From Gambelia wislizenii (taxonomy: Eukaryota; Chordata; Lepidosauria; Squamata; Crotaphytidae): 64,000 nucleotides of DNA. The notes beneath the pieces were generated by a model. It was not told the origin of the DNA and did no database searches. It saw only the letters and a list, made by a program, of their open reading frames with translations. Positions 13,101 to 25,100 of this stretch are shown here, in pieces. The first letter of the stretch is position 1. Each line of letters opens with the position of its first letter. The stretch spans positions 76,787,001 through 76,851,000 of the forward strand of contig JAUMIR010000004.1 in assembly GCA_030847615.1 (NCBI GenBank), written 5' to 3'. A program made the position numbers and the translations under genes.

Positions 13101-16100
13101 GGAACACGGAGCAATGGATGCAAGCTCCAGGAACAGAGATTCCACCTCAACATGAGGAGGAACTTTTTGACGGTAAGAGCTGTTCGGCAGTGGAACACAC
13201 TGTTAAGGAAAATGCAACATGGGACATACAGTGAAAGAAATAAAATATGTATGTGAAAGTCACAATGACTAAGCAAGAGCAATTATGAAGCTACACAGGT
13301 GAAACTGCTAGTGTAATCTAGAAGTCCTGAGAGCCAAGGACAGAGGTACTGAATGCAGATTGGAAACACCTGAGAATCATTAAGTGTACAAGGTGAAATG
13401 TTGAAATACATGGGTTGGTCTTAAGTATGGGTGAAACTACGTGGACCAATCAGAATGGAAGTACACACCCACTGGGTGGAAACTAACTAGTGGGTGGTGA
13501 TAAACAATGGCTATAAAATTGCAATGCTTGCCAATGTATTGTGGTTGAGTAGATGTGGAGTAGAGGTGGTGTAGTGTATAGGGATTGTGATTTGTTGACC
13601 ATATAGTATATTTATATAGAAGAATAAAGTAGGTTTTATATAAAACTACTGAGTTGCCTGAGTGAATCCTGGAGACGTTTTGGGGACACCTGGAGAAGAG
13701 TGAGAAGGCTTGGAGAGTTTGTCAGGATCTTCAGCCTATTCTCTGAAACTCTGCTGCTTTGGAGGTGGCTCTGTTGCATGACAAGGTGGTGAGTTTGAGC
13801 CAGAGGAGAAGAGCTACAACTCCCATCATCCCTGACAAGGGTTATGGGCCCAGTTACTAGAGCACCCAGCATCCACAGAAGCTAAAAGTTCCAGAGAGTG
13901 GAAGAAAGCTTTGTGGATGACAGATCAGAGCAAGTTGTTTGTGTTGCACTGATAAGCCTCGTGAGTAAATCATTTTGTGTTTTGCTTAAGCCCAGACGGG
14001 TCGGCTGTGCATACTCAGAAGGACTGTGTCAAATTGAGTCACTGCACAAATCAAGATGGAATTTCTAAAGTTTAGTAAATTGAATAGAAACAACTACTCT
14101 ACCTGGAAGATTTATGCCCAGTCTCTACTAGTAAAGGAAGGTCTGTGGTCAACAGTTGAAACAGGGCTGGCAGCTGATGCTGATGAAGCCACTAAAGAGA
14201 GAGATAATAAAGCAAAAGCCTGTCTTTATCTCATGCTTGAAGAAGACTTAATTAATGACGTCAGAGATAAAACGTCTGCCAAGGATGTGTGGGATACCTT
14301 GCAGAGATTACACACTCCTTCAACTGCTTTTGCAAAAATGCTATGGTCTAAAAGAATATACAGGCAAAAGATGGCTAAAGGGCAGTGTGTGATAGAACAT
14401 TTAAAAATAATGCAAGATTTGTTTGTGCAAGCTGAACTGAGGGGAGTGCAAATTAGCAAAGAGCAGCAATGCTACATTTTAATAGAATCGCTAGACTCTT
14501 CGTGGGACAATATAACGAACAGCCTGCAAAACCTGCAGGAAACTGAGCTTAATAGAGACTTAATTGTGGCCAGAATACTGGAAGAGAACCAGAGAAGAAT
14601 GTCTGAGCAGGGTGACTCAGCAAGCTTAAAGACTGTGCCAAAACAACGAACAACTCCTGACTGGCGAATGCAGGAGGAAGCAGCCTCTACAAGGGAGCAA
14701 CGGAGGTGCTTTTATTGTAAGAAGATTGGTCATCTGCAGAGACATTGTAAACATTTTGCAGCTGAGAGACGCAAGCAAGCAGAGAACAGATGGCAGCCGC
14801 GGCAGTATCAAAAACAGTCCAGACCTCCATTTTTGAGGGACAGTGGTAATAAAAAGGGGGTTGCAACCATGATTAAGGAAAAACAAAATGCAAATTCTAA
14901 ATGGCTAGTTGATTCAGGAGCCACATCTTTGATGTGTAATGATATAAATTTAATAAGTAATAAAAAATCAGCTAATGTAAATGCTGTAGTTTTGGCTGAT
15001 GGGAAAGAGCTAAGTACTGTAAATCAAATGGGTACTGTGTACATTCCAGGGCTAAAAGAGAATTTTAATGATGTCTTACATGTAAAGGAGTTAGAAAATA
15101 ATTTGTTATCAGTAAGCAGATTAACAGAAAGAGACTACACAGTCATCTTTGAAAAGAACATGTGTAAGATAAAACTGAATGGGGAATTGCGTGGCATAGG
15201 TTTGAAAAAGGACAAACTTTATTATTTGGAGGACAATATTGATAGCTACAGGGTTGAAGAAGCTAATAACATAGAAAATATTCCAATCCACAAAGACTGC
15301 ATACATGAGCTTCACAGAAAATTCGGCCATGCGAGCTTCAAATGTTTAAAGAATTTAATCAGTATGTGTCCAGATTTAAAAGTTGCTGAATGCAAAAACC
15401 ACTTAGATTGTACGGTATGTCATCAGGTAAAGGTCAGAGCTTTTCCAGTAGCTAAGAAAACAAAAAGAATTGCTCAAAGACCATTTCAGTATGTACATGC
15501 AGATGTTGCCCAAGCTAATTGCTTGTCCTTAGGGGGAAGCAAGTATTTCCTAGTAATTGTTGATAGGTATACAAGGTTTGCATTTGTGAGAATAATGAAA
15601 AACAAATCTGACGCTGGGCAAAGTTTAAAAGCATGGGTAAGAATGGTGGAAAGACAATTTGATAGCAGAGTAGGCACCATCATAACTGATAGAGGAGGAG
15701 AATTTTTAAATAATCAATTGTTTAACTGGTTTCAAAAGGTGGGAATAAGGCATGAAACTACAAACCCTGCTTGTCCTAGTGAGGATGGGTTAGCAGAGAA
15801 GAAAATACAAGATATAAAAAGAATTACTGCTTGTATGATGGCAGATGCAGGGGTGAAAGATAGTTTTTGGGCAGAAGCAACTTTGACTGCAATACATATC
15901 AGTAACAGATTGTATCATTCAGAAATTGAAGACATTCCCTACAGGGTATTGTATGGGAGAATGCCAAATTACAAGTACTTAAGGGTTTTTGGACAATTTG
16001 CTCATGTTTACACACCTGCTTGTTTCAGGAGGAAAGGAGAACCCAAAAGCAAAAGGCTTAGGTTTTTGGGGTATTCTGGAAATAGCTACAAGTTTCATTT

Positions 16101-19100
16101 GGTTGGAAAACAAGTGCAGTATTCTAGGTCTGCAAATTTCGAGAGACATGATGGTTGGGACAAACTGCATGCCAATAAAGAAGTGTTTTTGAGATTAGGG
16201 AGTTCAAATGAGCCAGAAGCACAAACTGAACCAACCTCAGGAAACGGAGGGGTTTCAGTTAAGCAGGAAGCATCACCTAGCAGCAGTGGTAGTTCTTCCG
16301 ATGATGAGATAGCATCTAGGCCTACTACTACTCGAATGACTGAAGACAAGAGATTTAGTCATAGAACTACAACTCCTAGTAGAGAAAGTGAGGATGAAAG
16401 AGACAGAACAGCAGATTTTATTCCCAGGCGTAGTCATAGAGTTAGAAAGCCTCCAGATAGGTTTGTTGTGACAAAGGCAAGAGCTTGTTTAGCAGTAGAA
16501 GAGCCTGAAAGTTTTGAAGAACTGGAAAGTTATTCTAGTGAAGAACAGGAAAGATGGTTTGATGCAATGGATAATGAGTTTGGTTGCCTGGTAAATAAAG
16601 ATGTTTTTGAAATTGTTGACAGACCCAAAGACAAGAAAGTAATTGGTTGTAAATGGGTGTACAAAAGGAAAGAAATGCCAGATGGAAGTATCAAATATAA
16701 AGCTAGGTTAGTGGCTAAGGGTTTTGCACAACAGCAGTATGAGAACTATGATAAGACATATTCTCCAACTGCAAAGCCAGAAAGTCTGAGAATGGTTCTA
16801 GCTGTAGCAGTAAAAAGGAAGTTAGTTGTAGAACATTTTGATTTTGAGACAGCTTACTTGAATGCGGTTCTGGATGAAGAAATATTTATGGAGCAGCCAC
16901 AAGGTTTTGAAGAAAATGGTAGTCAGAGAGTTTATAAATTAAAGAAAGCATTGTATGGTTTAAAACAAAGTGCCAGAGCGTGGAATCTGTGCATCAATGA
17001 TGAGCTAGTTAAGCTAGGTTACAAGAGGAGCATTGCAGATGCTTGTGTTTATACAAAAGGAGACATAGTATTAGTGATCTATGTAGATGATTTGTGTGTA
17101 GCAGCAAAGTCAAAACAGGAAATTGAGTCAGTAAAAAGAGAATTGTCTGAGAAGTTTGTTTTGAAGGACTTAGGTGTATTGAAGTCTTATTTAGGTATTT
17201 GCGTTGAATGGACAGAAGAAGGACATTGTTTATTAAGTCAGAGAAATAAAATTGAAAGACTGATTGAAAAGTGTGGATTACAGAATGCAAAAATAGTAAG
17301 AGCTCCAATGACAACTGGTTTTGTGTCTGAGGAAACAACTAGAGCGTTTGAGGACCAGATTCTCTTCAGAAGTATAACAGGATCTTTACAATTCATATCT
17401 TGCCACACCAGACCAGACATTTCTTATGCTGTAAATGTATTGTCTAGAAGGGTTAATGATCCAAAAATTGAAGACTGGACAGCGGTAAAACATTTATTGA
17501 GATATTTGAAAGGAACCTTAGATAGGAAATTGATAATAAGGAGCAGTAGTTCAGATCTAGATTGTTATGTAGACAGTTCATTTGCATCAGAATTAGGAGA
17601 CAAGAAGTCAGTTACAGGAATGATAATTAAATATAGTGAAAGTCCAATAGTTTGGAGAAGTAGAAAACAAACTAATGTAGCGTTAAGCACAACAGAAGCA
17701 GAATTCGCTGCTTTGAATGAGATAGTAAATGAGGTACAGTGGATTAAGCAATAGCTAAATGATTTAAATGAAAGTTACAAGATACCAGTGGAAATTCTGG
17801 AAGATTCACAGTCATGCATAGCGATGGCTGAAACTGAAAGTTTGAAGAACAGAACAAAATATATTGGTGTAAGATATCAAAATGTGCGAGACATGGTTCA
17901 GAAGGGTGAAATAGAATTGAGATATATAGAAACACAACACAACATAGCAGATTTGTTCACAAAAGCATTGACAGCAGAAAAACATGAAAGGCTGACACAA
18001 ATGGTTGGAATGACATTGTAAGACACATACAATATTTTATTTCGGAGGGGATTGTTAAGGAAAATGCAACATGGGACATACAGTGAAAGAAATAAAATAT
18101 GTATGTGAAAGTCACAATGACTAAGCAAGAGCAATTATGAAGCTACACAGGTGAAACTGCTAGTGTAATCTAGAAGTCCTGAGAGCCAAGGACAGAGGTA
18201 CTGAATGCAGAATGAAAACACCTGAGAATCATTAAGTGTACAAGGTGAAATGTTGAAATACATGGGTTGGTCTTAAGCATGGATGGAACTATGTGGACCA
18301 ATCAGAATGGAAGTACACACCCACTGGGTGGAAACTAACTAGTGGGTGGTGATAAACAATGGCTATAAAATTGCAATGCTTGCCAATGTATTGTGGTTGA
18401 GTAGATGTGGAGTAGAGGTGGTGTAGTGTATAGGGATTGTGATTTGTTGACCATATAGTATATTTATATAGAAGAATAAAGTAGGTTTTATATAAAACTA
18501 CTGAGTTGCCTGAGTGAATCCTGGAGACGTTTTGGGGACACCTGGAGAAGAGTGAGAAGGCTTGGAGAGTTTGTCAGGATCTTCAGCCTATTCTCTGAAA
18601 CTCTGCTGCTTTGGAGGAAAGCATTAACCACTGATCTAAGCTGGTTGGCTCTGCTGCATAACAAGGTGGTGAGTTTGAGCCAGAGGAGAAGAGCTACAAC
18701 TCCCATCATCCCTGACACACACTCCCTTGGAGCATGGTGGGGTCTCCTTCCTTGGAGGTCTTTAAACAGAGGCTGGATTGCCATCTGTCAGGGATGCTTT
18801 GATCAAGGTTTCCTGCGTGGCAGGGGGTTGGACTGGATGGCCCTCGTGGTCTCTTCCAACTCTGCAATTCTATGATTCTATGATTCTAATCATTTTTCAA
18901 AGTTTTAGAATACCAGTTTCTGTTACTACCTACAAAATTAACACACAGCCATGGACACCTTGTCCTTAAGTGCACAAGGATAGAGAGCTGGGCCAATGAA
19001 CTTTTGATAAAGTTACCAGCTTGGTAGATGAAGGGAATGCTGTGGACATTGCATACCTTGATTTCAGTAAGGCCTTTGACAAGGTTCCCCATGACATTCT

Positions 19101-22100
19101 TGCAAACAAGCTTGTAGAATGTGGGCTAGACAAGTTAACTGTTCAATGGATTTGTAATTGGTTGACCGGCCGAACCCAAAGGGTGCTCAGCAGTGGCTCC
19201 TCTTCGTCTTGGAAGGATGTGACCAGTGGGGTGCCACAGGGTTCTGTCCTGGGCCCAGTGCTATTCAACATCTTTATCAATGACTTAGATGAGGGAATTA
19301 GGGGCATACTTATCAAATTTGCAGATGACACCAAATTAGGAGGAGTAGCTAATACCCTAGAGGACAGGATCAAAATTCAGAATGACCTGGATAGACTGGA
19401 GAGCTGGGCCAAAGCTAACAAAATGAAATTCAATACAGAGAAATGTAAAGTACTGCATTTAGGGCGGAAAAATGAAATGCATAAATATAGGATGGGAGAG
19501 ACCTGGCTGAATGAGACTACGTGCGAAAGGGATCTAGGAGTCTTAGTAGACCACAAGTTGAACATGAGCCAACAGTGTGATGCGGCAGCTAAAAAGGCCA
19601 ATGCAATTTTGGGCTGTATCAATAGAAGTATAGTGTCTAGATCAAGGGAAGTAATAGTGCCACTCTATTCTGCCTTGGTCAGACCTCACTTAGAATACTG
19701 TGTCCAGTTCTGGGCACCACAATTCAGAAAGGATATTGACAAATTGGAGCGTGTCCAGAGAAGGGCAACTAAAATGGTGAAAGGACTGGAAACAATGCCT
19801 TATGAGGAGAGACTTAGGGAGCTGGGTATGTTTAGCCTGGAAAAAAGACGGTTTAGAGGCGATATGATAGCCCTGTTTAAGTATTTGAAGGGATGTCACG
19901 CTGAGGATGGAGCAGGCTTGTTTTCTGCTGCTCCAGAGACTGGAACACGGAGCAATGGGTGCAAGCTCCAGGAACAGAGATTCCACCTCAACATTAGGAG
20001 GAACTTTTTGACAGTAAGAGCTGTTCGGCAGTGGAACGCACTCCCTCGGAGCGTGGTGGGGTCTCCTTCCTTGGAGGTCTTTAAACAGAGGCTGGATGGC
20101 CATCTGTCAGGGATGCTTTGATTGTGATTTCCTGCGTGGCAGGGGGGTTGGACTGGATGGCCCTCGTGGTCTCTTCCAACTCTGCAATTCTATGATTCTA
20201 TGATTATCTGAGGAAATGAAGTAATTATTTACACACAGACACAAAATGCTATGCTTTGCACCTACACCCCTCCCTGACATGTCTCCCCTTTCCTGCTATG
20301 ACTGGAGTGCAATCCTGTGTCTACTAAGAAGCTTGCTCCATTCAATAAAGTGGAGTTCAAGGCGGGCTACATTTTTCGTGCCCCAGTTTAGCAGACAAAG
20401 AAAGTATAGCAGTATCTATACCATGAAAGAGATACATATGCATAGTTTGTATATGTATACGTATGCAAGTGTGGGAGTGGTTGAGTGTGTATGCATGTAA
20501 ATAAGGGGGCAGGCTTTTTCAAGCTAGAGTTCTGAATGTTCTGTGGTCTTTTCCCCCAGCCCAGAACCAAGTGTGACAACTCCTATCTCTTCTGAACCAC
20601 GGTAAGACTCTCATCTTGCATTTAATTAAGTGCACTCAGGCCTGGCAAGCCAGGAGGCTGGGTAGTAAAGTAAATGTTTGCCTGCACATGTTGTGACCCT
20701 CTGCCTCATCAGTTCCAGTAAGTAAAAGCCACTGCAGACCATGATGGGCACTTGTGGTGGTTTGAGACCTCTTTCTTTATGCCCTGGAAGTGCTTTCATT
20801 CACAGCACCTAACATGGTAATCTATGTCTGTAGCTTCTTTCTGGTGCACCATTGTGCTGCAAACCTCAAGCCATTTGTATGCTTCTAACCCTCTCTGAAA
20901 GCAAGGTAAAACTTAATTAAGTACTGCAGGTACAGAGGTATCCTGCCAAATTTATCAAGTACCTGTTTCTGCTTAGAGCAGGTTTAATTAATACATTGTG
21001 AATTGTTTCAGAGTTTACCAAGTTATCTTGGTTCTGGGCTCCATTGTGGTTGGCATAACAATAATTGCAGCCCTCACATTAGTCGTTATGATGCTCTTCA
21101 AGAGGAAAATGAGAGGTAAGTCTCAGCTTCTTTTATCTTCATGTAGCTCAGATCTATTTTTAAAGTTTCAATGCTTCAACTTAATAGCACCTGATAGGAA
21201 TGTTAATGAATAGATATGAACATTATGTAGCACGACAACATCAGAGACAGTCTTGCAAGTTAAAAACAATGCAGCTATTGGTAACAAGTTACTTTTCTGT
21301 AATGATGATGTAATTTATTTAAAAAGTAATATAACAAGTGAGGATAAACATACTTTATTGGTGTAACAGATAATGTTTGCCTTTAATATTTCAAAAATTG
21401 CACTTAAAGGGCATTTTTAGGCATTTTTAAAATCATTTGGCAAGGATTTTTCAAGTTTCATGCACTTTCTTATCCATTCTGGCCGGAATCCTGTTGGGCA
21501 GTCTCAAATATGTAACCTAGAATTACACTTTTATAACTGCTACAAATTCACAATCGTAATGTAGTTTAGGGGCCATGGAAATCTTACAAATCCTACTTAC
21601 CAGTAAGCAGCCACTGGGATCAATGGGGGCTCATTCTACTGTTGATCAAGAAGTGGCTGCCTGACATTCCCACCCCCGCTCCTGTGTGTGTGAGCAATCT
21701 CCAGCGCAAGGGAGATTTGCAATAGAGGTCCTTTTTTGCCTGTCACACTGGAGATCACTCTTGGGAGAGGGTGGGAAAGTCAGACAATGGCTTTTTGATT
21801 GGGGAATGGACCCTAGTCAATGCCAATGGCTGTTTACCAGTAAGAGGGGTTTGGGTTGGGGGTTGTCCGGCTGGAATCCACTACACAGCATGGTAGTTAC
21901 GGTGCTACGTAATATGTAATGGTCATACAAGATTCTGCCAAACACCTTTTAAAGGAGGATTGAAAACAAACACAAAAATATCAAGCAATGCAACTAGTTA
22001 CCTTTTTTCATATAAACTGCTACCAATAGTGAGAAATTAACACTATACTTATGTATAACACCTTTAACACATACAGTAATAGGAATTAATTTTTTTTTCA

Positions 22101-25100
22101 AAAAAAGAGGACTTTCTTTGATCCAAGACTGTTGTTTTTTATTGGAGTAGCCAGTGCAATTTCAAGTCTGCTTTGCATTTCCTTATCAATATTTTCATTT
22201 CTAAAGCACAGTAAAAAGAAAGTCTCTGTGGTAAGGAAACAGAATTTAGGGCTCTTTTGTATCAACTCACTAAAATTATTTCTTCTTGTTATGGGGCAAA
22301 TATTGTGAGCTTAGCTATTATTGGACTGCTTTAATGGTTTATTAATGACAGATAAGTAATACACAAGCAGTTAATTTGCTCTGTGCTGCAGCTTGTTTAA
22401 AAACAGCTGCAAAGTGGAAAGGAAAGGAGGACAGATGGAGAGGCAGATTACAGACATTTGCATTGATGAAGAAATTAACTGCCCAACCTAAAATATTAAA
22501 AAATGTACAAATGACTGAAAACTCTGACAATTTATTACATCCTAGGATTGCCAACCTCTGGAATGGCCTCTTGGCTTCTTAAATTTTGTCACTGGAATAA
22601 GTTCTATAATTTTGTAACTAAAATACAGTTGGCCCTCCATATCCATGGATTCTGTATCCACAGATTTAACCATCCATGGCTTGAAAATACCCACCCACCC
22701 TGCAAAAAATCCAAAAAGCAAACCTTGATTTTGTTATTTTATATAATGGGTACCATTTTACTATGTTATTGTATATAATGAGATCTGAGCATCCATGGAA
22801 TTTGGTACCCATGGGAGTCCTGGAACCAAGCTCCAGTGGATACCAAAGGCCTGCTGTACTTTATTCTCAAGTCATAGATTTCTTATTCAAGGGTTTTGTT
22901 GTTGGTGGTGGTTTTATCTTATTTTCTGTATAGCTGGCCCTCCATACCCACGAATTCTGTATCCACAGATTCCAGCATCCACAGCCTGAAAATATTCCCC
23001 CCCCCCAAAAAAAAAGAATTCTAAAAAGCAAACCTTGATTTTGCCATATTATATAAGGGACACCATTTTATTATGCCATTGTAATTTAATGGAACTTGAT
23101 TATCCACGGACTTTGGTATCCACCAAACCCCAGCAGATATGATGGGCCCACTATACTTTTTGTTTGATTGCATTATTTAACATTTCAATTTTTTTAAAAA
23201 AAACCCACTCCATCCCCCATTAGTAAAGTGAGTGTGCAATGTCTGGGTATGCTAAAATGATAAAGAAAGAGAGAGACCAGAAACAGGTCCCTACACATAG
23301 GCAGGTCTGCTAAATAGATAGTAAGGTGTTGGATTGGGAGGGAAAGTGGCTGATCTCATTGAGAAATTGGCAAGAGCCAACAGCTGCTCATGTACAATAT
23401 GACCCCCACATCTGCAGGACCAGTACCCATGGTTTCACTTACCCATGTCCAAACATTATGTTCTCTCTAGGCAATTTCTAGGTCCTCCAGCGCAATTCTA
23501 TGGTGTGTTTCTGCTAGAAATTGATCATAAAGACACACTGGAGGACCTAGAAGGTGTTATCTCTAGGAATCTTTAGGTCTTCCTGCACAACTCTATGGTA
23601 CGCTTGGGATGGAAGTTGTTAATTTCAATAGGGTTCACTATTATCCTGTTTCCCATTTCCACAGTATGTCCAGGAACATATTCCCCACAGATATGGGGAT
23701 CATACTGTATTCTTTCCTTATGCTGCCTAAGAGCCCTAGCAGCAAAAGTTGTATTTTACTGTTAGGGAAGGTAAGAATATTCAAAAATATTTTTTAAAAA
23801 AACACAGTTGAAATACATGTTTCTTGAGTGTTGGGAAATCCTGACAAGAAGAATCCTGGACTCATGAGAATCTTCAGTTCAGGATTTATTCTGTGCAAAA
23901 TTTGCATGTAGTTCCTTTGCACAGAAAACACATTTTTTCTGTTCAGGAAACAGCATTTTCTGTTTAAGAAACATCACATTTGTACGCTGAAATATTTGCT
24001 GTACAAAAAAGAAACCCTGCAAACTTTATGTAAAATATGTCCTTGACTGGGAATAGTCTTCAAAAACTGTACAGTTTTCAAAGACTATCTCACAGAAGGG
24101 AGAAAACAGCTAGAATTACTAGTTCCTTCCTTCAAGGTTGAAATTAGTAAAGAATTACAACCTGCCTCAGACCATTAATGCCATACAACATCTTATTGTC
24201 TGTAACCATCGCAGGACCAGGGTCAATATTTTTTCCATTTCCCACAGCCCACTCTTTATCAAAAATATCAGGATGACTTTCAAACATACTGTATTATCTG
24301 AACTTTCTCAAAGCCTGGTGAAAGCCATGATAGGCTTGCTTAGAAATCTGTAAAACACAAACAGAATAATTTCTGGTTTTACCCAGAAGCAAATCAGGAT
24401 GGCCACTGAGTGTACATTCAATAACGGCTGCAATTAATCACAGCAGCTTGACACATATCTACATGTTATGTGTTTGGCACATTCACATATTCAGGTATAT
24501 GCTTGTGTTTTTGGTACTCAGCAAAAACTGTAGTATGTTGAGTGGCCCATAGATAGGTACATTTATATACTAAACAAGACTCTCTTCTTGATAGCAGCAG
24601 ATGACCTGAATTTTGGTGATAACCCAAACTGTAGAGTAATAACATTACAGGTAAGTTCCGCTTTCATAAGTTAGGAGAAAATTGAAAATTAGTTATATGA
24701 GCATTATCAATTTCCATCAGCACATATATCCAGCTAAGCATTGCATTCCTAGTTTGTCTTGATCAGATCTGAGGGTATTTGTAGTATTATATTTGTAGTA
24801 AATGCAATCTCTTCCAGGGAAAGAAAAGCTCAATTTCTTGTTTCTGTGTATTGTTTCACTTTCCTAGCATTAAGTTGCACTTAAAGTTTACTACAAATGC
24901 TGTGTTCAAAGCCCAGATTCAGTAATGCACGCCAGAAATTCATTCTCAGTTATGGGGAGGTTTATTGTGGAGTACAGGAAATGAATTTAATTCATAGCCA
25001 CTTACAATGCCAGTAAAGTTTTCTTTCTGAAGATTCCTCTACACTGTGTATTGTCTCATTCACACAATTTCAGTAACGTAAAAGAGGAAAGTACATGCGT

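Noticed and set aside
13201..18717. Endogenous retrovirus
   Set aside because: Integrase precedes RT, the PBS is an internal tRNA match and there is no env frame; this is Ty1/copia.
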